NCBI GenBank assembly: GCA_016741915.1
Contig: JACVCS010000022.1
Span: 1-48,359 of the forward strand
Direction of reading: 5' to 3'
Source: Phycisphaerales bacterium
GTDB lineage: Bacteria; Planctomycetota; Phycisphaerae; Phycisphaerales; UBA1924
Length of the DNA: 48,359 bases
Below, piece after piece: positions 33,319 to 42,175 of this stretch. How positions within the stretch are numbered: the stretch's first letter is position 1; each line of letters starts with the position of its first letter. A program made the translations under genes and the position numbers. A model generated the notes under the pieces. It was not told the DNA's origin and searched no databases. It saw nothing but the letters and a program-made list of their open reading frames with translations.

Positions 33319-34662
33319 TCAAATCGCGGCCATGAGTTTGCGGGCGATGAGGTCGGCGAGGAGCCAGCCTCGATCGGTGACGGCGAGGGTGGTTGGGTGG
33401 GTTGAGGCGGGGTGGAGCAGGCCGTCGGAGCGGAGTTCGTTCGCTTGGCGGGTGAAGGGTTCGAGGGAGCGTGGGGTGATGTGGTTGAGCTGAGGCAGGA
33501 AGGAGTTCAGATCGAGCCCGCGCGCGAGGCGCACGGCGGTCATGGCGGTTTCTTGCAGGAGGCGTTTGGGGTCCGGGGGTTCGTGGCTGGTGATGGGTGC
33601 GTAGCCGCGATCGGAGAAGTCGAGATAGTGCGCGAGGGTGGGGCGGTTTTTGTAGCGGTGGGAGCCGAGGAGGGGTGAGGCGGCGGCGTGGATGTGTGCG
33701 CTGGCGCTCGGGCCCGCGGCGAGCCATTGGTGCTGAAGCCAGTAGGCGAGGTTGTGCTGGCTCTCGTGGCCGGGGAGGGCGTAGTTGCTGACTTCGTAGC
33801 GCTGGAGATTTTTGGAGGCGAGCAGTTCGCTGGTGAGCTGGAACATGTCGGCTTCGAGGTCTTCGTCGGTTGGCGTGAACTCGCCGGCGTACAGGCGGGC
33901 GGTCATGGCGGTGGTGGGCTCGTAGGTGAGGTTGTAGCAGGAGATGTGCGTGGTGTTGAGCGACAGGGCGGTGGTGAGATCGGCCTGCCACTGGGCGAGG
34001 GTTTGGTTGGGGATGGCGTAGATGAGATCGAGGGAGGTGCGGGGGATGCCGACGTTTGAGGCGAGGGTAAGGGCGCGGGCGACGTTGTCGGGGTTGTGGA
34101 GGCGCTGGAGGGTTTGCAGGTGGTGCGGGTGGAATGATTGTGCGCCGACGCTGATGCGTGAGACGCCGCCGGCGAGGAGGATGCGGAGGAGTTCGTCGGT
34201 GGTGGATTCGGGGTTGCACTCGACGGTGAACTCTGTGCCGGGTGCGCGGGCGCGGATGTGTGAGAGGTCGAAGAGTTGGTTGAGCTTGGAGAGGAGCGTG
34301 GCCCAGAGATCGAGGCGGAGGAGGCTGGGGGTGCCGCCGCCGATGAAGATGGTGTGGAGGGGAACGGGTGTGCGGTGGAGGTCGTGGGTGTGCGGGGCGA
34401 GGGCGGCGAGTTCAGCGAGGAGGCGGGTGATGAAGGCGGCCTGCTGGTCTTTGGTGTCGACGAAGGAGTAGAAGTCGCAGTAATGGCACTTGTGAACGCA
34501 GAAGGGGATGTGGATGTAGAGGGAGCGGACTGGGCTGCGTTGGGCGGAGGGATCGAAGGCGACGGCGGCGGAGAGCGGGGGTGAGATTTGGGCGCTGCTG
34601 GGGAGTGTGGTCAGTGAAATGCCCGGGTTGGGGTGGGCGGGATCGGTGGGGCGGTCGGGCAT
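33319..34662 (-). CDS. hemW: HemW-like radical SAM protein (coproporphyrinogen oxidase homologue)
   Basis: A 447-aa radical SAM protein. LYIHIPFCVHKCHYCDFYSF carries the CxxxCxxC cluster motif plus the extra Phe after the last Cys region typical of HemN/HemW. IFIGGGTPSLL, FTVECNPEST, RISVGAQSFH and DLIYAIPNQTLAQW are further family blocks. The lack of the HemN N-terminal extension favours HemW, the heme chaperone, over a true coproporphyrinogen III dehydrogenase. About 45 N-terminal residues precede the first strand and look unstructured, so a later start is possible; no good Shine-Dalgarno decides it. Confidence 0.9.
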   Translation of the reverse strand: MPDRPTDPAHPNPGISLTTLPSSAQISPPLSAAVAFDPSAQRSPVRSLYIHIPFCVHKCHYCDFYSFVDTKDQQAAFITRLLAELAALAPHTHDLHRTPVPLHTIFIGGGTPSLLRLDLWATLLSKLNQLFDLSHIRARAPGTEFTVECNPESTTDELLRILLAGGVSRISVGAQSFHPHHLQTLQRLHNPDNVARALTLASNVGIPRTSLDLIYAIPNQTLAQWQADLTTALSLNTTHISCYNLTYEPTTAMTARLYAGEFTPTDEDLEADMFQLTSELLASKNLQRYEVSNYALPGHESQHNLAYWLQHQWLAAGPSASAHIHAAASPLLGSHRYKNRPTLAHYLDFSDRGYAPITSHEPPDPKRLLQETAMTAVRLARGLDLNSFLPQLNHITPRSLEPFTRQANELRSDGLLHPASTHPTTLAVTDRGWLLADLIARKLMAAI

Positions 34663-34762
34663 GGTGGGAGATTGTTGACCGGCGGCGTGTGCGGCGGGCG
34701 GTGGAAATGGCTAGACTGAAGGCCCGAAAGAGAATCCTCCCCACACGACAAGGAACGACCCT

Positions 34763-35365
34763 GTGCAAGTTGCGCTTGTGATGGTGAAAGCCGACGGGAC
34801 GAGCAGGGAACTGCCGCTGGATCGCGAAGTGACGGTGATCGGGCGTGACGAGCACGCGAGGCTGCGGATTCCGGTGCCGCAGGTTTCGCGGAAGCACTGC
34901 GAGGTGGTGGTGAAGGACCCGAAGGTGCAGGTCCGGGATATGGGTTCGTCGAACGGGACGTATGTGAACGGGCGGAAGGTTCGGGAGGCGGACCTGGCGC
35001 CGGGGGATCTGGTGACGGTCGGGCCGGTGGTGTTTGTGGTGAAGATCAACGGGGAGCCCGGGAAGATCGACGCGAAGGACTGCTACGCGGCGGGGACGGT
35101 TGGGCTTGATGACGACGACGATGATGATCTGCCGGGTGCGGCGGCAGCGCCGACGACGAAGATGATGGGCGGGCCGGTGGCGGGCGGTGGAGGTGGTGCG
35201 GGCGGAGCGGCGGGCGGGAAGGGTGCGGTTGGCGCGGGCGGTGCGGGGAAGCCGTCGATCTTTGAAGAGGACGACGAGGACGGGGACCTTGGGGACATCC
35301 TCAAGGACTTCAAGTTTGATGATGACGACGATGATGCTGATGACGGGCCGGCGAAGAAGAAGTGA
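34763..35365 (+). CDS. FHA domain protein with acidic, Gly-rich tail
   Basis: A 200-aa protein. Residues about 5-95 are an FHA phosphothreonine-binding domain: VIGRDEHARLRI, VSRKHCEV, DMGSSNGTYVNG with the expected Arg, Ser and Asn residues. The rest is low complexity: a 7-Asp run near 117-123, a Gly/Ala-rich linker, then EEDDEDGD and a final DDDDDDADD with a KKK end. Start GTG 34763 has AAGGA 8 bases upstream. It may dock a Ser/Thr kinase substrate in signalling; partners are not in view. Confidence 0.88.
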   Translation: MQVALVMVKADGTSRELPLDREVTVIGRDEHARLRIPVPQVSRKHCEVVVKDPKVQVRDMGSSNGTYVNGRKVREADLAPGDLVTVGPVVFVVKINGEPGKIDAKDCYAAGTVGLDDDDDDDLPGAAAAPTTKMMGGPVAGGGGGAGGAAGGKGAVGAGGAGKPSIFEEDDEDGDLGDILKDFKFDDDDDDADDGPAKKK

Positions 35366-35469
35366 GTGGGTGGTGGGTTGTTGTGGCGGGTGAGTTGGTT
35401 TGCGTTGGCTTTGCGTCGTACGTGCGTGCGAGTCGTTGTTGCTGAAGTGCAACTGAAGTGCGTGAGAGC

Positions 35470-35505
35470 ACCGATCGTCTTTGACGATCGGTGGCACGGT
35501 CTCTT
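35470..35505. repeat. Hairpin with partial palindromic-repeat motif
   Basis: ACCGATCGTC-TTT-GACGATCGGT is a perfect 10-bp stem overlapping GGTGGCACGGTCTC, which resembles the start of the dispersed palindrome family. It lies between convergent genes and has no T-run. Confidence 0.5.
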
Positions 35506-35524
35506 TGGATGATGGGTGGAACGA

Positions 35525-35983
35525 TCAGTCGTAGCCGAGGTCTTCGAGGTCCTGCTCGGTGAGGCCGAAGTGGTGGCCGATCTCGTGGAGGAGGGTGATG
35601 CGGATCTCTTCGTAGATTTCGTCGTCGGCGTTGTCGACCTCCCACCCCCCCACCGCGCTGACGATGCCTTCGCGGAAGACGTAGATCGTGGTGGGGAGTT
35701 GCGTGGGGCTGGTGATGGATTGCTCGGTGATGGCGACGCCCACGTGCAGGCCCATCAGGTCGTTGGGGTCGTCGGGGTGGTGCTCTGCATCCTCGGCGGC
35801 ATGGACCGGGCGCGAGTCGGGGTCGCTTTGCCACTGCGTGCGGAGAGACTCGGCGAGTTCTTTGCTCGGGCGGTCTTCGACGATGATGGGGACCTCCTCG
35901 ATAACCTGACGGGCGGCGGGGGGAAGGGCGTCGATGGCGTCTTCGAGGAGGGCGTCGAAACGGTCTTGGAGCTCCGGGCTCAT
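35525..35983 (-). CDS. Small zincin-like metallopeptidase family protein
   Basis: A 152-aa protein with the zinc motif in LLHEIGHHFGLTEQDLEDLG near the C-terminus (HExxHxxG form), matching the DUF1025/MMP-TTHA0227-like family. PIIVEDRPS, TIYVFREGI and EEIRITLLHE are other conserved features. Peptidase activity is presumed only. The ATG at 35983 overlaps the stop of the upstream membrane protein gene (ATGA), so translation is probably coupled. The frame stays open further upstream, but that part is antisense-like shadow over the neighbour. Confidence 0.88.
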   Translation of the reverse strand: MSPELQDRFDALLEDAIDALPPAARQVIEEVPIIVEDRPSKELAESLRTQWQSDPDSRPVHAAEDAEHHPDDPNDLMGLHVGVAITEQSITSPTQLPTTIYVFREGIVSAVGGWEVDNADDEIYEEIRITLLHEIGHHFGLTEQDLEDLGYD

Positions 35984-36927
35984 GCGGAACGGTCCTTGAG
36001 CGGGGCCGGAGCGAGGACCTGGTTGAGGCTCGGCGCGGGGGTGAGGATGGCTTGCGCGACGCGGAGGGCGTCGATGGATGCGCCGAGGAGCCCGAGGGTG
36101 AAGAGGGCGAGGCCGCCGACGATCATGACGAAACCGAGTTGGAAGAGGAAGTCGCTGAGTGCGGAGTTGGGATCGAAGGTGGCGAGGCGGCCGAGGATTT
36201 CGCCGAGCAGGACGGTGAGCAATGCGGCGGCCATGGCGACGACGGTCTGACGATCGACACGTCCGGTGCGGATGGCCAGGGAGCGGGCGACGAGCACGCG
36301 GAGGACGGGGCGGGCCAGCAGGATGATGATGAGCAGGAAGAGCACCGCGAGCGGGCGTTCGATGGCTTCGATGGCGGATTGGGGCCAGGCCTCGGCGATC
36401 GAGCGGACCTTCATCTCGCGCGTGCGGGAGAGCAGGTCGTGCACGACGTAGAGCAGCGGGGCGAAGGTGAGCGTGGCAAAGAATGAGGAGATCTTCGTTG
36501 TGCGGTCGAGAGCTGGTTGAGGTCTCCAGAGTGCGACGGAACCGATGGCGGAGAGCCCGAGCAGGGCGGTGATCACGCTGGGGAGGATGGGCGAGACGGG
36601 CGACGGGGGGCGGTCGATCCAGAGCGCCAGCACAACGGGCAGGAGCAGGGCCCACATGAGCAGGGCGGCGGCGAGGGCCGACATGACCCAGAGGCAGAGC
36701 CCCAGCGCGGTGAGCCGCGGGGCACGGATGGGTTGGAGTTCGTCGGCGAGCGGATCAACGACGGCGAGGATGGTTGCGCGGACGGGTGTGCCGCATTCAG
36801 GGCAGACGCCGAGGACGGAGACGCCTTGCAGATCGTACTGACAGCGCACGCAGGGGAGCCGACCCGAGAGCTCTGAGGCGAGCAAGGGTGCGGGGAGCTC
36901 GTGTTGTGACGGTTCGGGTTCGCTCAT
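35980..36927 (-). CDS. Zinc-ribbon multi-spanning membrane protein, unknown function
   Basis: A 315-aa protein. A zinc ribbon lies near the N-terminus: LPCVRCQYDLQG and GVCPECGTPV supply two CxxC pairs. It is followed by about six or seven hydrophobic segments from residue 70 to 295. I do not recognise a named family; such ribbon-plus-membrane proteins are common in Planctomycetota. Coupled by 4-base overlap to the metallopeptidase gene downstream. Confidence 0.8.
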   Translation of the reverse strand: MSEPEPSQHELPAPLLASELSGRLPCVRCQYDLQGVSVLGVCPECGTPVRATILAVVDPLADELQPIRAPRLTALGLCLWVMSALAAALLMWALLLPVVLALWIDRPPSPVSPILPSVITALLGLSAIGSVALWRPQPALDRTTKISSFFATLTFAPLLYVVHDLLSRTREMKVRSIAEAWPQSAIEAIERPLAVLFLLIIILLARPVLRVLVARSLAIRTGRVDRQTVVAMAAALLTVLLGEILGRLATFDPNSALSDFLFQLGFVMIVGGLALFTLGLLGASIDALRVAQAILTPAPSLNQVLAPAPLKDRSA

Positions 36928-36990
36928 GAGCTGAGGCGTCGCGAACGTCGTGGCGAAGGTGCGGGGTGGGGAATGATCGGGCGGAGGAGC

Positions 36991-38292
36991 TTAGCGACCG
37001 GGGGCTTTGCTCGGCGAGGCCGCGGGGGGCGCGGGGGAAACGGGCGTTGAGGCGGGAGAGGCGGTTTCGTCGATGGGTTTGATGTCCACGACAACCGGGA
37101 AGTGGTCGGAGGCGTAGCCCTTCGGCGGCGGGGTGGTGCGGAAGTCGGTCCGCTCCGGACGCGTCGCGGTGGCGAGGACGAAGCGGCTGGCGAGGACGAC
37201 CTCGTTCGCGGCGGCGGGGTTGTAGAGAACGTGGTCGATGCGGCGGTTGGAGGCGTGGGTGATGGCGCTCAGATCGCGGTCGGCGGCGTCGCTGAAGAGG
37301 TCGGTGTAGCCCGCACGCTCGTAGATCTTCACGGATTCGTCGCGGGTCATGGCGTTGAAGTCGCCCAGGATGATGATGTTGGCCTTCGGGTCCTTGGCGA
37401 AAAGTTCCTTGGCGAGTTCGACGGTCTTGGCGGATTCTTTCTCACGCCAGTAGTCGCCGCCGCGGCCGGATTTCTGGTGCGCGACGAAGAGGGTGAGCTT
37501 GTAGGTCTTGGCGGTTGCGGGCTGAGCGGCGGGCTTCGAGGGATCGGGGTTGGCCTGCTGCTGCTTGATGAGTTCGGCGACCTTGCCCTCGGGGATTTCG
37601 ACGGTCACGCGGAGGGGTGAGCGTTTGAAGGCGATGGGCTGACCGGCGTAGTCGTTCTTTTCGTTGCCGAAGAGATCGGGGTGGACGCCTCCGAGGGGCA
37701 TGTCGCGGTAGACCTTGGGATCGGAGAGGGGGAAGCGGGAGAGGACGGCGTTCTCGATGCCGCGGGGGTCGCCCGAGTCGATGGAGACGACGTGGTCGTA
37801 GCCCATGCCCTTGAGGTAGGTGTCGCGGAACTGGATGAGGGCGTCGTAGGACTCGATCTCCTGCAGGGCGATGACATCGGGGTCGGCGGCGCGGATCGCA
37901 TCCGCGGCGTTCTTGCAGTGATCGGCGGGCTTGGTCATGTCCTTGTCGTCGGACTTGCCCGAGAGGGTCGGATCGTCCTTGTCATCGAAGAGGTTTTCGA
38001 TGTTGTAGGTCATGAGGCGGAAGGTGCCGGGCGTGCGGGGAATGGGCTTGGCGCGCCCGAAGCGGAAGGAGGCGGGGGTCTCGGCGGGCTTGTCGGCTTT
38101 CGGCGCGGCGTCTTTGGTCGCGGGGGCCTTCGGTGCGCTGGCGGGTTGCTGCTGCGTGGTGAAGCCGATCGCGAGACGGTCGGAGGCGATGTAGGCCGTG
38201 GAAAGGGCGAGGATGGACGCACCGACGAAGGCGTATGTGACGAGGGCGCGAGCGCGGGCGAAGGGGCGGAAGGGATCGGGCTTGGTGTGCAT
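36991..38292 (-). CDS. Endonuclease/exonuclease/phosphatase family protein, exported or membrane-anchored
   Basis: A 433-aa protein with an N-terminal hydrophobic segment (ALVTYAFVGASILALSTAYI) acting as signal anchor, then a Pro/Ala/Lys-rich linker. The EEP domain follows from about 92: LMTYNIENLFDD, VIALQEIES, IILGDFNAM and YASDHFPVVVDI, containing the expected Asn, Glu, Asp and His residues. A Pro/Ser/Ala-rich tail ends the protein. Substrate (DNA, lipid phosphate or other) cannot be decided. It seems monocistronic. Confidence 0.9.
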   Translation of the reverse strand: MHTKPDPFRPFARARALVTYAFVGASILALSTAYIASDRLAIGFTTQQQPASAPKAPATKDAAPKADKPAETPASFRFGRAKPIPRTPGTFRLMTYNIENLFDDKDDPTLSGKSDDKDMTKPADHCKNAADAIRAADPDVIALQEIESYDALIQFRDTYLKGMGYDHVVSIDSGDPRGIENAVLSRFPLSDPKVYRDMPLGGVHPDLFGNEKNDYAGQPIAFKRSPLRVTVEIPEGKVAELIKQQQANPDPSKPAAQPATAKTYKLTLFVAHQKSGRGGDYWREKESAKTVELAKELFAKDPKANIIILGDFNAMTRDESVKIYERAGYTDLFSDAADRDLSAITHASNRRIDHVLYNPAAANEVVLASRFVLATATRPERTDFRTTPPPKGYASDHFPVVVDIKPIDETASPASTPVSPAPPAASPSKAPGR

Positions 38293-38424
38293 GGCGATGT
38301 TCCGAATATGCGGTCTGGGGCGGGTTGTCAGGGCGAGCTTGATGGTGATTTCGCGGGCAGGAGGCCGACGATGCAGAAACCGCGGAGGAGTTTAGGTGCG
38401 GGGCACAGAACCCGGCGGCCTGCT

Positions 38425-39891
38425 TCAGGACGTCAGGACCGGGGTGGTGGGGATCTGGGCGATCGACGTGCGGTGTGCGGGCGGGGTGTGGTCTGCGGGA
38501 GAGTCCTTCAACAAGGGCGAGGGGACCGATCGAAGGCCGAGCAGGCGGCAGAGGCGCGAGGGGGGCATGTCGCGGACGACGAGCTCGCCCGCGGGGCGGC
38601 TGAGCGCGGCGGCGGCGGCGGCGTAGCCCGTGCGGACGGCACCCTCCATCGTCGCGGGCCAGCCGCTTTGGACCCAGTCGCCCGCGAGGATCAGGCCCTC
38701 AGGATTCTGGGGCATGACGCCCGGGCGGAGCGGCTCGAAGTCGGGCGTGAGGGCGAAAGTCGCGCGTTTCTCTTTCACCGGGCGGACCCATTCCAGCTTC
38801 GCCTGCGCTGAGCTTGGGATGTGCGCGTGCAAGTCGCTGAGCACGCGCTGGGCGACCTGTTCCTCGGTCAGGGGCAACCAATCGTCGGCGGCGCTGATCA
38901 CCGCGTGGATCGACTTGCCCTCGTCGTCTTTGCGGAAGAGCCATTGAACGTTCGCATCGACGAGCACGGCGTGGGGAGTCGAGAGGATGGGACGGTCGAA
39001 GCGCATGTGCACGCCGAGGATCGGGCTGTGCGCGACGCGCGTGGTGACGCTGAGGCGCGGGTCGCTGGCGATGAGCTCGTCGCTGACAACTTCACGCAGA
39101 CGCTCCGCGGGGAGTGTGGAGATGACCTTGTCGGCGTTGAGCACCTCGCCCGTGCTCAGGGTGATGGAGCGTGGGGTGAGGGATTGGATCGACGCGCCGA
39201 GGCGGATCGACCCGCCGGCGGCGGAGATGATGGATTCGGCGCGGTCGTAGAGCTCAACGAGCGGGACGCGCGAGACACCGACGTCGGCGGCGTGGGCGTT
39301 GGCGATAAATCCTTCTTGGAAGACTTGGAGCGCCGACGACGCGCAGCAGCGCTCGCACGGGAGGTTGCAGGCGCTGATGACCACCGGGGCCCAGAAGACG
39401 CGGATGAGGCGTGGAGGCTGGCCGACGGAGGCGAGGAAATCGGCGAAGGCCTTGTTCGTCCAGCGGGAGCGATCAGCACGGAGGATGGCGTTCATCGCGC
39501 GGGCGAGGGCGAGCTTTTCGCGGATGCTCAGGAAGCGTGCTGCAAGGACTGAGAGGGAGAAGTGTGTGGGGGCGGGGAGGAAGGAAGGGCGGATGATGCT
39601 GGTGCGCCCGCCGCGTTCGATCCAGTACTGCTCGCGGGTCCAGGTGAGTTTGTCGAGCGAGCCCAGGCGGCGGAGGAAGTCGAGGTAGTTGGTGCAGCAG
39701 CCAAGGACGACGTGCTGGCAGTTATCGAGGTGCTCACCGGTACGGACGTCGGTGAAGCTGGTGGCGCGGCCGCCGAGTTTTTTGCGGGTTTCGACGAGGG
39801 TGACTTGGACGCCGAGTTGAGCGAGGGCGAGTGCGGAGGCGATGCCAGCGACACCGCCGCCGGCGACGAGCACGCGTTGACGCGCGGTCAT
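38425..39891 (-). CDS. hpnE: Hydroxysqualene dehydroxylase HpnE
   Basis: A 488-aa flavoprotein of the squalene-associated desaturase family, converting hydroxysqualene to squalene. The FAD motif VLVAGGGVAGIASALALAQL is at the N-terminus, followed by VTLVETRKKLGGRATSF. GLILAGDWVQSGWPATMEGA is the conserved C-terminal flavin block. About 60 residues after this block are Pro/Ser-rich and probably disordered. The ATG overlaps the hpnD stop by 4 bases, giving the order hpnC-hpnD-hpnE in one coupled operon. Confidence 0.93.
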   Translation of the reverse strand: MTARQRVLVAGGGVAGIASALALAQLGVQVTLVETRKKLGGRATSFTDVRTGEHLDNCQHVVLGCCTNYLDFLRRLGSLDKLTWTREQYWIERGGRTSIIRPSFLPAPTHFSLSVLAARFLSIREKLALARAMNAILRADRSRWTNKAFADFLASVGQPPRLIRVFWAPVVISACNLPCERCCASSALQVFQEGFIANAHAADVGVSRVPLVELYDRAESIISAAGGSIRLGASIQSLTPRSITLSTGEVLNADKVISTLPAERLREVVSDELIASDPRLSVTTRVAHSPILGVHMRFDRPILSTPHAVLVDANVQWLFRKDDEGKSIHAVISAADDWLPLTEEQVAQRVLSDLHAHIPSSAQAKLEWVRPVKEKRATFALTPDFEPLRPGVMPQNPEGLILAGDWVQSGWPATMEGAVRTGYAAAAAALSRPAGELVVRDMPPSRLCRLLGLRSVPSPLLKDSPADHTPPAHRTSIAQIPTTPVLTS

Positions 39892-40907
39892 GGGGCCCGC
39901 TCCGGGTGGATGATGGTGGAGGCGGGCCAGAGGTTGAACTTGCCGCGGAGGAGGGCGGAGGAGGCGATCCAGGCCTTGCCCGCAGAGGGGAGGCGGATGC
40001 GTGATGGGCCCACGATGGCGGCGGGGTTCTTCAAGATGATCGAGAGCAGGCCCGAGTAGATGCGGGTCATCGCCCAGAGTGTGCTGCGGCAGGGCGAGTC
40101 GACGAGTTCATCGAGGGCCTGCGAGGCGGCGTAATGATCGCGGGCGATGGTGGCGATTTTGGTGACCAATGCGGAGCATGCGGCGGGGTTCTGCCAGCGG
40201 CGGAGATCGCCGGGCGTGAGGTTGAACTCGTCGAAGAGCTCGCGCGGGAGGTAGACGCGGGAGGGTTGCTGATCAAAGTCCTCAGCAAAGTCGCGGAGGA
40301 TGTTGGTGAGCTGGAAGGCCTTGCCGCGGCGCTCGGCCATGACGGCGCCGCACTGGAGGTCGGTGAGGGTGACGCCGGCGCGATAGCCCCAGATACTCAT
40401 GCAGACGAGGCCGACGGTCGAGGCGACGCGGTAGCAGTAGCCTTCGAGCTCGCTGAGGGTGTGGTAGCCCTGGTGGTCGATGTCTTCGCCCAGGCCTTCG
40501 ATCATGGCGGTGACATGGGCGGGGTCGATGGGGTAGCTGCGGAGCGTAGCGGCGAAGGCGGGCCAGAAGGGCTCGGGGCCGCCCAGTGATGAGCCCGAGA
40601 GAACGCTCAGCGAGAGTTCGCGGAAGCGGTCGAGCTCGAGTTTGCGGGCCTCGGGGGAGCTGGTGGAGTCGACGCGGTCATCGCCGAAGCGCATCCAGGC
40701 GTAAATGGCGTAAACGGCGGAGCGGCGCGGCTCAGGGGTGAGGCGCAGGCCGTAGTAGAAGTTGCGGGCGCGGGTGCGGACGACCTCGCGGCAGGCCTCG
40801 AAGGCGGCGTTGAGGGCTTCATCGCTGAAGCCTTCCAATCGCGGGCGGACCGAAGCGGTGTTCGGTGCGGCGAGGGTCGGGATGGCCAGCGTGCTGGCGG
40901 AACTCAC
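39888..40907 (-). CDS. hpnD: Presqualene diphosphate synthase HpnD
   Basis: A 339-aa squalene/phytoene synthase-fold enzyme that joins two farnesyl diphosphates to presqualene diphosphate. The two Asp-rich motifs are FGDDRVDS (near residue 73) and LRDFAEDFDQ (near 208). YFYGLRLTP and RVYLPRELFDEFNL are further family motifs. Its ATG overlaps the hpnC stop by 4 bases. Assignment as HpnD rather than HpnC rests on gene order and motif form. Confidence 0.92.
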   Translation of the reverse strand: MSSASTLAIPTLAAPNTASVRPRLEGFSDEALNAAFEACREVVRTRARNFYYGLRLTPEPRRSAVYAIYAWMRFGDDRVDSTSSPEARKLELDRFRELSLSVLSGSSLGGPEPFWPAFAATLRSYPIDPAHVTAMIEGLGEDIDHQGYHTLSELEGYCYRVASTVGLVCMSIWGYRAGVTLTDLQCGAVMAERRGKAFQLTNILRDFAEDFDQQPSRVYLPRELFDEFNLTPGDLRRWQNPAACSALVTKIATIARDHYAASQALDELVDSPCRSTLWAMTRIYSGLLSIILKNPAAIVGPSRIRLPSAGKAWIASSALLRGKFNLWPASTIIHPERAP

Positions 40908-41923
40908 GCGGCGGCCTCCCTGTTTGTGCGGGTTGAGGATGTGCCGATGAGCTTGGCGGAGATGAAGGCGCGGGCGACGAGGGAGAGCTTGGTGAGTTTG
41001 CTCAGCTTGGGGCGCTGCCAGAGGGTGGTGCAGCCGGTGCGGCGGACGCCGTGGAGCACGCTGAGCCCGCCGGCGGAGAAGAGCCCGACGACAGGACGGA
41101 TCGCGGGGTTGAGTGTGGAAGGCAGAGGGTCGCCCTGGATGAAGAGTTCTTCGGTGCGGTCGACCAACGGCCGAAGGGCGCGGATGTACGCGATGCGGAT
41201 GGCGGGCTCATCGCCCCGGTTCAGCCAGTCGCGGAGCATCGCGGGTGAGACGCCCGTTTCGGTCTCAGGGAGGTAGATGCGGTCGCGCTCGATCAGGTCA
41301 CGGCGGACGTCCTGCCAGAAGTTCGTCAGTTGCAGCGCGGTGCAGATCGCGTCGCTCATGGCGAAGCGGTCGGGATCGGTGGGTTTCTGATGCTCAGGGA
41401 AATAGCCGGCGAGCATGAGGACCAAACGCCCGACGGGATTGGCGCTGCGGGTGCAGTAGTCCACGAGCTGGTCCCACGTGGAGTACTCGCGGAGGCGTTG
41501 GTCCTGCTCGAAGGCGCTGATGAGGTCGTCGAAGGGCTTGCGGGGGAGCTTGCGGCGTTCGATGGTCTTCGCGAGGGCGATGTAGACCGGGTGCGATGGA
41601 GCACCGGCGTAGCAGCGGTCGAGCTCGCTGCGCCACCAGGCGAGCAGTTCGAGCGAGCGATCCCGCGCGGCCTGATCGCGCCCGGTCTCGTCGCCGAGAT
41701 CGTCTGACCAGCGGCAGAAGGCGTATACGGCCGCGAAGTCGTCGCGGAGATCGAGCGGGACGAGCGAGGAGAGAACGCTGAAGTTCTCGTAATGGCTGTT
41801 CGCGAGGCCCTTGACATAAGCGAGGGCCTGATCGGGCGTGACCGCGCTGCTCTGACCGCCCGGACCGAAACGGTCCAACAGCGAGACAACCGGGGCGGCG
41901 GGATCGATCACGAGCGCGGACAA
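40904..41923 (-). CDS. hpnC: Hydroxysqualene synthase HpnC
   Basis: A 339-aa synthase-fold enzyme that turns presqualene diphosphate into hydroxysqualene. It shows FCRWSDDLGDET, the first Asp-rich motif, and LTNFWQDVRRDLIERDRIYL, the second. NSHYENFSVLSSLVP near the N-terminus is typical of HpnC. The start is placed at TTG 41923, with GGAG 8 bases upstream; in-frame codons up to 42070 lack support. It is divergent from ispH, 252 bases apart, which groups isoprenoid precursor supply with squalene synthesis. Confidence 0.92.
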   Translation of the reverse strand: MSALVIDPAAPVVSLLDRFGPGGQSSAVTPDQALAYVKGLANSHYENFSVLSSLVPLDLRDDFAAVYAFCRWSDDLGDETGRDQAARDRSLELLAWWRSELDRCYAGAPSHPVYIALAKTIERRKLPRKPFDDLISAFEQDQRLREYSTWDQLVDYCTRSANPVGRLVLMLAGYFPEHQKPTDPDRFAMSDAICTALQLTNFWQDVRRDLIERDRIYLPETETGVSPAMLRDWLNRGDEPAIRIAYIRALRPLVDRTEELFIQGDPLPSTLNPAIRPVVGLFSAGGLSVLHGVRRTGCTTLWQRPKLSKLTKLSLVARAFISAKLIGTSSTRTNREAAA

Positions 41924-42175
41924 CCGTGGAGCTCCAAGCAGGCAGGTCGGGACGGATTCGTGCGGCCTCGCAGCGGGTTGCGATGTCCGAATCAGTCGAA
42001 CGATTCGGGAATGATAAGGAAGGCCGCGGCGAAAAGTCGCTGCAGTGTACCGGATTCGCTCACACGGCAAGACGGGGTGGTTGGGTTCTGGTCAGGTTTG
42101 ATGTGCGGGCATTGCGCCGATGAATGAGAAACGGTGTTCGGGCTCAGGGCGGCGGGCGGAATACCATCCGGTCCT

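Noticed and set aside
35470-35492. Hairpin as a terminator of the FHA gene
   Set aside because: No T-run on either strand follows the stem, and it lies about 105 bases beyond the stop next to a repeat-like motif.
35984-36655. N-terminal extension of the metallopeptidase frame
   Set aside because: It would overlap the membrane protein gene almost entirely and reads as Arg/Pro-rich shadow; the ATGA overlap at 35980-35983 gives a natural start.
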